Shown here: in pieces, positions 6,300 through 12,230 of the stretch
How the letters are laid out: every line of letters begins with the position of its first letter
How positions within the stretch are numbered: position 1 is the stretch's first letter
From: Hyphomicrobiales bacterium
Lineage (GTDB): Bacteria; Pseudomonadota; Alphaproteobacteria; Rhizobiales; CAYWUX01
Assembly (NCBI GenBank): GCA_028279265.1
Contig: JANQOC010000698.1
Location: 1-12,230 of the forward strand
Length of the DNA stretch: 12,230 nt
Reading direction: 5' to 3'
The notes under the pieces: generated by a model
What the model was told of the DNA's origin: nothing
The model's input: the letters and a program-made list of their open reading frames with translations, nothing else
Databases searched by the model: none
Made by a program: the position numbers and the translations under genes

Positions 6300-6314
6300 T
6301 ATCAGGATCTGATA
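6300..6314. promoter_or_regulatory. 15-bp palindrome, possible Lrp/AsnC-type operator
   Basis: TATCAG and CTGATA are perfect 6-bp arms around GAT. Lrp-family proteins commonly bind 15-bp imperfect palindromes of this geometry and regulate their own genes, so autoregulation of the downstream gene is a reasonable guess. The site is about 230 bp before the lrp-family start codon. Confidence 0.4.
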
Positions 6315-6494
6315 ATTTTATTACCGTGCCCGCGTGAGAATATTCAATTCCGCGCCTTTGCAAATGATACCCATCGACACGGCAGATGCCGAGACGATGC
6401 AGATGGGTGCGGTAGATCGGTGCGAAGCGCGACCAGTGATTGAGGCGTGGCCTTCTGTGTCGGTTTTTTGTGCAGGTCCAACCCGATATTAGGT

Positions 6495-6536
6495 CAGGAT
6501 CTATCGCCAATGAGGCAGGATCTATCGGCAATGAGG
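6495..6536 (+). repeat. 21-bp tandem duplication carrying the lrp-family ribosome-binding site
   Basis: Two adjacent 21-bp units (6495-6515 and 6516-6536), each running from CAGGATCTATCG to CAATGAGG, differ at one base (C at 6507, G at 6528). Each unit ends in ATGAGG, so the Shine-Dalgarno of the following gene exists twice, at its functional position and 21 bases earlier. An 11-base match (ATCGGCAATGA) recurs at 6145-6155. Confidence 0.85.
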
Positions 6537-6541
6537 AAAGT

Positions 6542-7018
6542 GTGCAGGTTCAGCTAGATAAGACCGACTGGAATATCCTGAGAGAATTACAGAGCAACGG
6601 GCGCATGACCAATGTGGAACTGGCGCGCCGTGTCGGCATTTCAGCGCCGCCTTGCTTGCGCCGGGTCCGGGCCCTGGAAGAAGCCGGTGTCATTGAAAGC
6701 TATTGCGCTCTTCTGGATGTCAAGAAACTCGGTCACGAGATCCTGGCCTTTGCCATGGTCGGCCTGCACTCCCAGGCGGAAGCGGATCTCGTCGCGTTCG
6801 AGGAGCTCGTCAGGTCCTGGCCCATTGTCCGTGAATGTTTCATGCTGTCGGGTGAAATTGACTTTATCCTGAAATGTGTTTCCAGGGACCTCGAGGCTTT
6901 CCAGAATTTCGTCATTAACGAACTCACGGCTGCAGAAAACGTGGCCAGTGTCAAAACGTCCCTGTCCATTCGCCGGTCAAAGTTCGAACCCGGGCTGTTC
7001 ATCCCGGAAGAAGTTTGA
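6542..7018 (+). CDS. Lrp/AsnC-family transcriptional regulator
   Basis: The protein is a feast/famine regulator of standard size (158 residues). The N-terminal helix-turn-helix runs from LDKTDWNILRELQSNGRMTN through VELARRVGISAPPCLRRVRALEE (about residues 5-47). The C-terminal RAM domain covers the rest, with the oligomer and amino-acid-binding core around ECFMLSGEIDFILKCVSRDLEAF. GTG 6542 is chosen because GAGGAAA lies immediately upstream and the family homology begins two or three residues later; the frame remains open to 6440 but that stretch is the tandem repeat region and not family-like. It converges on greA with 29 bp between stops. Members bind amino acids or related ligands; its regulon cannot be told from the window, but the palindrome at 6300-6314 may be its own operator. 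Confidence 0.93.
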   Translation: MQVQLDKTDWNILRELQSNGRMTNVELARRVGISAPPCLRRVRALEEAGVIESYCALLDVKKLGHEILAFAMVGLHSQAEADLVAFEELVRSWPIVRECFMLSGEIDFILKCVSRDLEAFQNFVINELTAAENVASVKTSLSIRRSKFEPGLFIPEEV

Positions 7019-7047
7019 GTTGCTCTGGTTCCCAAGTTTGGAAACAA

Positions 7048-7527
7048 TCAGGCGTATTTGACTTTCACAATCTCGTAGAATTTACCGCCGCCGGGAGTTA
7101 CGACTTCGGCACTGTCGCCGGCAGATTTCCCAATCAGGGCGCGGGCAATGGGAGAGGTAATGGAGATTTTCCCTTCCTTAACTTCCGCCTCGTATTCGCC
7201 GACAATCTTGTAGGTCACCTTGGCTTCCGTATCCTCATCGATGAGGGTGACCGTCGCGCCGAATTTGATTTCCTTGCCTGACAGTTTTGAGACATCGATA
7301 ATGTCCGCCCGCGACAGCGTGTCCTCAAGTTCGGCAACCCGCGCTTCATTCATGCTCTGGGATTCCTTCGCGGCATGGTATTCCGCATTTTCCGACAGGT
7401 CGCCATGGGCGCGGGCTTCCGCGATGGCCTGGATTATTTTCGGACGCTCCACGGATTTACGATGCTGTAATTCCTGCTCAATGGCGGAGTGCCCCTCCAG
7501 GGTCATAGGAACCTTTTCTGTCGTCAT
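7048..7527 (-). CDS. greA: Transcript cleavage factor GreA
   Basis: GreA enters the RNA polymerase secondary channel and stimulates cleavage of backtracked transcripts. The 159 residues show the N-terminal coiled coil with the tip acidic residues in HGDLSENAEYHAAKE (D43 and E46), then the C-terminal globular domain with SPIARALIGKSAGDSAEV and the ending GGKFYEIVKVKYA. Length is standard. ATG 7527 has AAGGAG about eight bases upstream. It lies 123 bp downstream of carB on the same strand, a pairing common in Alphaproteobacteria. No terminator is evident between carB and greA, so it may be read both from carB and its own promoter. Confidence 0.97.
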   Translation of the reverse strand: MTTEKVPMTLEGHSAIEQELQHRKSVERPKIIQAIAEARAHGDLSENAEYHAAKESQSMNEARVAELEDTLSRADIIDVSKLSGKEIKFGATVTLIDEDTEAKVTYKIVGEYEAEVKEGKISITSPIARALIGKSAGDSAEVVTPGGGKFYEIVKVKYA

Positions 7528-7650
7528 TCACATGTCTCCTTGTCAGTTAGAAACCAAAGCCAGGGATCCAACCTTCCTAATTAGTCCAACTATCGAATTA
7601 TGGTTGAAGTTAATGAGGCGGAAATATTCTGACCCGTTTGGTCAATTCAG

Positions 7651-10600
7651 TCAATTCTGATGACTTGCATATCTCTGTATGGGATTGACCTTCAAGCTAT
7701 CCGAGCGCAGCGCCAGAATGGCCTGGGTTGCGGCATTGGCACCGGCGACGGTCGTGTAATAGGGTATCCGGCCTACAAGCGCTGTCCGTCGCAGTGAAGC
7801 GCTGTCTTCGATAGCCTGTACACCCTCGGTGGTATTGAAAACGATATCGACTTCTCCGTTTTTCATCGCGTCGACAATATGAGGACGGCCTTCTAGTACT
7901 TTATTGACCTGTTCGCAATCAATATTTTGTTCTTCAAGAAATTTCTTTGTCCCGCGGGTCGCGATGATCTTAAACCCTATATTGGTCAGAGTCCGGACGG
8001 ATTCAATAATATGTGGCTTGTCCGCGTTTTTCACGGAAATGAATAATGTCCCGGCTTTCGGCAGTTCCACACCACTTCCAAGCTGGGCTTTGGCGAAGGC
8101 GACGGCATAGTCTTCATCAATTCCCATGACTTCACCTGTTGAGCGCATCTCCGGGCCGAGAATGGGATCAACGCCCTGAAATCTGGCGAACGGAAACACA
8201 GCCTCTTTGATGGCAATCTGGCTGAGTTGCGGCTCGCTGAGATTGAACGAAGCCAGGGATTCTCCGGCCATGATCCGGGAGGCGATTGCGGCGATCGGTT
8301 TGCCGATGACTTTGGCCACAAACGGTACCGTGCGGCTGGCGCGCGGATTGACTTCGAGAATGAAAATTTCCCCGTCCTTGATCGCGAACTGGACATTCAT
8401 CAGCCCGACCACATTCAGCGCCAGGGCCAGTTTTTCAGTCTGGTCCTTGAGCTCTTCGATGATCTGCGGATCGAGGTCATGCGGTGGCAGGGAACAGGCG
8501 CTGTCGCCGGAATGAATGCCGGCTTCTTCAATGTGCTGCATGACACCGCAGACGAACACGTCCTTGCCGTCGCACAGGGCATCGACATCGATTTCCGTGG
8601 CAAAGCGCAGATAGCTGTCGAGAAGCACGGGACTGCTTCCGGAGACCGTTACGGCTTCCGAAATATATCTCTGCAACTGTGCACGGTCATGAACGATCTC
8701 CATGGCCCGGCCGCCCAGCACATAAGACGGGCGGATGACAACGGGAAAGCCAATGTCCTCGGCAATATTCAGGGCCTCTTCGGCGTCGCGGGCGATACCG
8801 TTTTTGGGTTGTTTCAGTCCCAGCTCGGTAATCAGGGCCTGGAAACGGTCCCGGTCTTCCGCCAGGTCGATGGCGTCCGGCGTTGTGCCGAGTATCGGTA
8901 CCTTTGCTGCCTCGAGGGCGCTGGCCAGTTTCAGTGGCGTTTGTCCGCCGAATTGCACAATTACGCCTTTAACCGTGCCGTTCTCCTGCTCCTTGCGCAC
9001 GATTTCGAGAACATCCTCTACGGTCAGAGGTTCAAAATAGAGGCGATCCGCCGTGTCATAATCCGTTGAAACCGTCTCCGGGTTACAATTCACCATAATT
9101 GTTTCATAGCCGGCCTTGGACAGGGAAAAAGCGGCATGACAACAGCAATAGTCGAATTCGATTCCCTGCCCGATACGGTTGGGACCGCCGCCGAGAATTA
9201 TGATCTTTTCCGCATCTGTCGGCTGTGCTTCACAGTAAGTGGTGCCATCGAGACCGCGTTCATAGGTCGAATACATGTAGGCGGTTGGAGACATGAACTC
9301 TGCGGCACAGGTGTCGATGCGTTTATAAACCGGCAGCAGATCGAAGGATCGGCGCTGTTCCATCACTTCGTCGAGAGTCTTCCCGCATAATTTTGCCAGG
9401 CGCTCATCGGCGAAACCCATTTCCTTGACTTTGAGCCACGCGTCGGTCGACTGCGGGAGACCCTTGTCCTTGAGGTCGTTTTCCATGTCGATGATCGCCT
9501 TGATCTGACGCAGGAACCAGCGGTCGATCTTGCAGTACATATAAAGCTGCTCCAGATCGACGCCGAGGCGAATGGCCTGGGCAACCTTGAGAATCTGATC
9601 CTGGGTCGGCGAACCGAGAGCGGCGCGAATGGCGTTCTTGTCATCACCTTGTCCCAGTCCTTCGATCTCGTACTCATCGAGGCCGGTTAGACCGGTTTCC
9701 ATACCGCGCAGCGCTTTTTGCAAGGACTCCGGGAAAGTCCGGCCCATGGCCATGACCTCGCCGACGGATTTCATCGAGGTGGTGAGATTGGGATCGGCGC
9801 CGGGAAATTTTTCAAACGCAAAGCGCGGAATTTTCGTCACGATGTAATCGATTGACGGCTCGAATGATGCCGGCGTCGCTCCGGCGGTAATATCATTGTC
9901 CAGCTCATCCAAAGTATAACCCACGGCCAGTCTTGCCGCGACTTTGGCGATGGGAAAGCCGGTGGCCTTCGATGCCAGTGCCGAGGACCGGGATACCCGC
10001 GGGTTCATTTCAATGACCACCATGCGTCCATCGTCAGGATTGATGGCGAACTGAACATTCGACCCGCCGGTTTCGACACCGATCTCTCTGAGCACCGCGA
10101 TCGATGCGTTACGCATGATCTGGTATTCCTTGTCCGTCAGGGTCAGAGCCGGCGCGATGGTCATGGAGTCGCCGGTATGCACCCCCATGGGATCGATGTT
10201 TTCAATGGAGCAGACAATGGTGCAGTTGTCCGCCTTGTCGCGCACAACTTCCATCTCAAATTCTTTCCAGCCGAGAACGGATTCCTCGACGAGAACTTCG
10301 GTCGTCGGCGAAGCATCAAGCCCACCGCGCACGATTTCGAGAAACTCTTCCCGGTTGTAGGCAATGCCGCCACCCGTGCCACCGAGTGTGAATGAAGGGC
10401 GGATGATGGCCGGCAGGCCTACGAAAGCCAGTGCCTGCCTGGCTTCATCCAGATCGTGGGCGAGCATTGATCTCGGAGATTCCAGGCCGATTTTGTCCAT
10501 GGCATTGCGGAACAACAGCCGGTCCTCCGCCTTGTCGATAACATCCGCCTTGGCGCCGATCATTTCGACACCCAGAGCCTTGAGAATACCCTTGCGTTCC

Positions 10601-10905
10601 AGCGTCAGCGCCGTATTCAGTGCCGTTTGTCCGCCCATCGTCGGTAACACCACATCGGGGCGCTCTTCCGCGATAATCTTGGCGACGATATCTGCAGTGA
10701 TAGCTTCAATATAAGTTGCATCCGCAATTTCCGGGTCGGTCATGATCGTCGCCGGATTGGAGTTAACGAGAACGATCCTGTAACCTTCTTCCTTCAATGC
10801 TTTGCACGCCTGGGTCCCGGAATAGTCAAATTCGCAAGCCTGGCCGATAACAATGGGCCCCGCTCCTATAATCAGGATCGATTCAATATCGGTTCTCTTG
10901 GGCAT
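7651..10905 (-). CDS. carB: Carbamoyl-phosphate synthase large subunit
   Basis: CarB makes carbamoyl phosphate for arginine and pyrimidine synthesis from bicarbonate, ammonia supplied by the CarA glutaminase, and two ATP. The 1084-residue protein is full length: carboxyphosphate domain (about 1-400; GAGPIVIGQ at 14-22, GGTGGG at 175-180, EMNPRVSRSSALASK from 299), oligomerisation domain (about 400-560), carbamoyl-phosphate domain opening with GGGPNRIGQG at 572-581, and the C-terminal MGS-like allosteric domain (about 945-1084; IIATRGTKKF, VFNTTEGVQA). ATG 10905 is chosen because homologues begin MPKRTDI; an upstream in-frame GTG at 11016 would add 37 residues without family likeness. The Shine-Dalgarno is weak (GAGAG about 12 bases upstream). 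CarA is not in the window; the 5' neighbour is a divergent secreted-protein gene. Confidence 0.97.
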   Translation of the reverse strand: MPKRTDIESILIIGAGPIVIGQACEFDYSGTQACKALKEEGYRIVLVNSNPATIMTDPEIADATYIEAITADIVAKIIAEERPDVVLPTMGGQTALNTALTLERKGILKALGVEMIGAKADVIDKAEDRLLFRNAMDKIGLESPRSMLAHDLDEARQALAFVGLPAIIRPSFTLGGTGGGIAYNREEFLEIVRGGLDASPTTEVLVEESVLGWKEFEMEVVRDKADNCTIVCSIENIDPMGVHTGDSMTIAPALTLTDKEYQIMRNASIAVLREIGVETGGSNVQFAINPDDGRMVVIEMNPRVSRSSALASKATGFPIAKVAARLAVGYTLDELDNDITAGATPASFEPSIDYIVTKIPRFAFEKFPGADPNLTTSMKSVGEVMAMGRTFPESLQKALRGMETGLTGLDEYEIEGLGQGDDKNAIRAALGSPTQDQILKVAQAIRLGVDLEQLYMYCKIDRWFLRQIKAIIDMENDLKDKGLPQSTDAWLKVKEMGFADERLAKLCGKTLDEVMEQRRSFDLLPVYKRIDTCAAEFMSPTAYMYSTYERGLDGTTYCEAQPTDAEKIIILGGGPNRIGQGIEFDYCCCHAAFSLSKAGYETIMVNCNPETVSTDYDTADRLYFEPLTVEDVLEIVRKEQENGTVKGVIVQFGGQTPLKLASALEAAKVPILGTTPDAIDLAEDRDRFQALITELGLKQPKNGIARDAEEALNIAEDIGFPVVIRPSYVLGGRAMEIVHDRAQLQRYISEAVTVSGSSPVLLDSYLRFATEIDVDALCDGKDVFVCGVMQHIEEAGIHSGDSACSLPPHDLDPQIIEELKDQTEKLALALNVVGLMNVQFAIKDGEIFILEVNPRASRTVPFVAKVIGKPIAAIASRIMAGESLASFNLSEPQLSQIAIKEAVFPFARFQGVDPILGPEMRSTGEVMGIDEDYAVAFAKAQLGSGVELPKAGTLFISVKNADKPHIIESVRTLTNIGFKIIATRGTKKFLEEQNIDCEQVNKVLEGRPHIVDAMKNGEVDIVFNTTEGVQAIEDSASLRRTALVGRIPYYTTVAGANAATQAILALRSDSLKVNPIQRYASHQN

Positions 10906-11086
10906 GGTTTTTCGTTTGCTCTCGCGCGTAAAGTCTTCGTCGGCAAATGTTGGATGCAGAAATTTTGTCCGCGCGGTAACTACACTATCCCGGTCCTCAG
11001 GCCAATCAAAAAGCACATAATCTTGCGCATTCGGGGATAAACTCCGGCTAATTTAAGCGCGTTCCTGCCGGAATTTGTGATCCAAG

Positions 11087-11125
11087 CGTGATTTGCCGTG
11101 CCGATGGTAACCGGCTCTAATCACG
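11087..11125. promoter_or_regulatory. 39-bp dyad between divergent carB and the secreted-protein gene
   Basis: CGTGATT (11087-11093) pairs with AATCACG (11119-11125), and inside GCCG (11095-11098) pairs with CGGC (11112-11115). There is no U-tract on either side. It lies 180 bp upstream of carB and 50 bp upstream of the rightward gene, so it could be an operator or a structured leader. I see no clear -35/-10 pair in the 269-bp gap. Confidence 0.3.
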
Positions 11126-11174
11126 GGACATGTAGCTTTGTTGCCGGAAAACCAAACGAGTACAGGTATTTAAG

Positions 11175-11525
11175 ATGAAGTCGGCGATCACCGGGGTGTG
11201 GTTTTCACTGCTTCTTCTGCTGACCCCACAGGAGGGTCTTCTGGCGGCTGACGAATTCTGTCTGACCAACCAAACGTCAAGCCGTCTCTATGTTGTTTTG
11301 AGCGCCGGGGAAACCAGCCCAAACGCGGCACGCTGGTTACCGCCACGGGGGACAGCCTGTGAGACGTATGGTGGGCAATCCGCACGATCGTGGAAGGTTT
11401 CGGTCTTTGCCGGGCCTGATGCCATCGAGGGGTGTACCGAGATCGTGCCTGTGGGAACTCATGGGGAGATCGTGCATTTCATAGAATTTGATCGCTGCAC
11501 ATTCAATTTCCAGCCCAAGCCTTAG
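11175..11525 (+). CDS. Small secreted protein of unknown function with four cysteines
   Basis: I do not recognise the family. The 116-residue precursor has a classical Sec signal peptide: two positive-to-polar N-terminal residues, a hydrophobic core WFSLLLLL (9-16) and a likely cleavage after LLA or LLAA near residue 24-25. The mature part of about 92 residues has exactly four cysteines (29, 62, 87, 108), spaced so that two disulfides are plausible, and alternates polar and hydrophobic residues like a small beta-sandwich. The start ATG 11175 has AGG nine bases upstream. It is divergent from carB and convergent with the ChaN-like fragment, so it is probably transcribed alone. Periplasmic location is predicted; function is unknown. 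Confidence 0.75.
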   Translation: MKSAITGVWFSLLLLLTPQEGLLAADEFCLTNQTSSRLYVVLSAGETSPNAARWLPPRGTACETYGGQSARSWKVSVFAGPDAIEGCTEIVPVGTHGEIVHFIEFDRCTFNFQPKP

Positions 11526-11629
11526 TGATCTTTTCAGACTGTATCAGGCAGGTTGGTTCAGTCGGGCTCTCTGGGTATCCTGGTGGCGGTCCATCCCCAT
11601 TGTCGGCGAGAGCCAACCTCACCTGACGT

Positions 11630-12133
11630 TTATTGTTTCTTTTTGAAGGCCAGACACGGATCTTCGCGTTTGGTACGCGCGGTGAACCAGACAAAATCCG
11701 CGACAGCCTTGCCCGACGAGGATTTGGGAACACTATCCCCAGCATCGGTCATGGACTCGCTGACCTCGACCATCGTCAGGCTGGCAATGGTGGCATCCGG
11801 CAGGCGCTGCCTCAGATACCACGGTACGCCCCGGTCCTGGCGCGTATGACCGGCACCCGCAATGAGGACGGCACCGGTTCGGCTGCCCCTGGCCAGCATC
11901 TGCTCGGCCATGACCGCATCCCGCAAACGTTGAATGGACGCCATTTTGGCCGTCGCTTTCTTCGGGATCATGCGACAGTGAGACTCGAACAGGGTCGTTT
12001 CCAGGTCTCTCATTAATCGGCGGTCCAGGTCTTGTGAAAGTCCAAGGGAGTCCCGGCGCTCGTCCCCCAGTCCCTGGAAACCTTTTTCCCGCACAAGCTG
12101 CATTTCTTCACGGCTTACATCACCGGGAAACAT
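11630..12133 (-). pseudogene. C-terminal part of a ChaN/DUF399-family (haem-uptake type) protein, probably frameshifted
   Basis: The 167-residue frame matches the C-terminal half of ChaN-like proteins (iron-regulated, haem-binding in Campylobacter; related to the Tiki/TraB fold). It shows HCRMIPKKATAKMASIQRLR (52-71), RDAVMAEQMLA, and the diagnostic VLIAGAGHTRQDRGVPWYL (89-107) followed by a strand-rich end. Family members are roughly 270-300 residues, so the N-terminal half is missing. ATG 12133 has no Shine-Dalgarno and falls inside a conserved block, so it is unlikely to be a true start. The same frame meets a stop at 12188-12190. A different frame stays open from 12129 to the window edge and contains RPGISF and HLFVIDFACFP, which loosely resemble the family's preceding block, as if one base were lost near 12130. 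A sequencing error would look the same. Confidence 0.6.
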
Positions 12134-12230
12134 GCGAAGTCGATAACGAAAAGATGGGAGACTACATTTATGAAGGAGATCCCCGGTCTAGCCGTCCCCG
12201 ACAACATGTCGGTCCCAATCCGGTTGATCT

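Larger units (their letters stand above)
6119..6541. other. Long divergent intergenic region with dyads and tandem repeat
   Basis: These 423 bases separate the ELM1-family gene (leftward) from the Lrp-family gene (rightward). They hold a dyad at 6181-6215, a compact palindrome at 6300-6314, a 7-bp inverted repeat (ACCCATC 6369-6375 with GATGGGT 6402-6408) and a tandem duplication at 6495-6536. Open frames crossing it have no ribosome-binding site or recognisable content. Any lrp promoter is not obvious; TTGATT at 6276-6281 is a possible -35 with a poor -10. Confidence 0.5.

Noticed and set aside
6190..6531. 113-aa minus-strand frame in the ELM1-lrp intergenic region
   Set aside because: It is formed partly by the tandem repeat, has no ribosome-binding site and no recognisable domain.
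8227..9069. 280-aa plus-strand frame inside carB
   Set aside because: It lies wholly antisense to conserved CarB domains, and long antisense frames are expected in GC-biased codons.
10906..11016. 37-residue N-terminal extension of CarB from a GTG
   Set aside because: CarB homologues begin at MPKRTDI and the extension shows no conservation pattern.
11550..11619. Long-range inverted repeat (AGGTTGG and GGCTCTC with GAGAGCC and AACCT) before a T-rich run
   Set aside because: The loop is about 36 nt, the left arm has a 9-nt bulge, and the T-rich run starts some 10 nt after the stem, so it is too weak to call a terminator.

Overview
The window looks like core chromosome of an alphaproteobacterium, most likely in or near the Rhodospirillales/Sneathiellales. 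That placement is inferred from protein style (a carB-greA pair, an ELM1-family protein, trxB beside an LsrB/VtlR-type LysR regulator) and moderate GC, not from any marker-gene comparison. I see no insertion sequences, phage genes, CRISPR arrays, tRNA or rRNA.

Layout. 1-2275 (+ strand): a beta-hydroxyacid dehydrogenase of the 3-hydroxyisobutyrate dehydrogenase family, then a Tat-exported MsrP (YedY) molybdopterin methionine-sulfoxide reductase with no msrQ beside it. 2355-2681 (-): a small unrecognised protein. 2798-2993 (-): a structured noncoding stretch that reads as a complete small-RNA gene, with a LysR-type operator, a -35/-10 pair, three hairpins and a strong UUCG-capped terminator. 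3010-6118 (-): the LsrB/VtlR-type regulator, thioredoxin reductase TrxB and an ELM1-family protein. 6119-6541: a long intergenic region rich in dyads, ending in a tandem duplication over the ribosome-binding site of an Lrp/AsnC-family regulator (+). 7048-10905 (-): GreA and CarB, converging on lrp. 11175-11525 (+): a small secreted four-cysteine protein. 11630 to the right edge (-): the C-terminal half of a ChaN/DUF399-family protein that looks frameshifted or truncated.

How it fits together. TrxB, MsrP and an LsrB-type regulator give the left half a thiol and oxidant-repair flavour. The most interesting element is the unannotated sRNA candidate downstream of the LysR gene. It has a single-stranded CCUCCCUCCC loop inside an 8-bp stem, a total length near 120 nt, and a perfect T-N11-A dyad centred about 65 bp before the predicted start. 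This is the architecture of the Rhizobiales AbcR (alpha-r15) sRNAs, whose activator VtlR/LsrB is the same regulator type encoded next door. The right half is housekeeping: carbamoyl-phosphate synthase large subunit and transcript cleavage factor GreA, with carA absent from the window.
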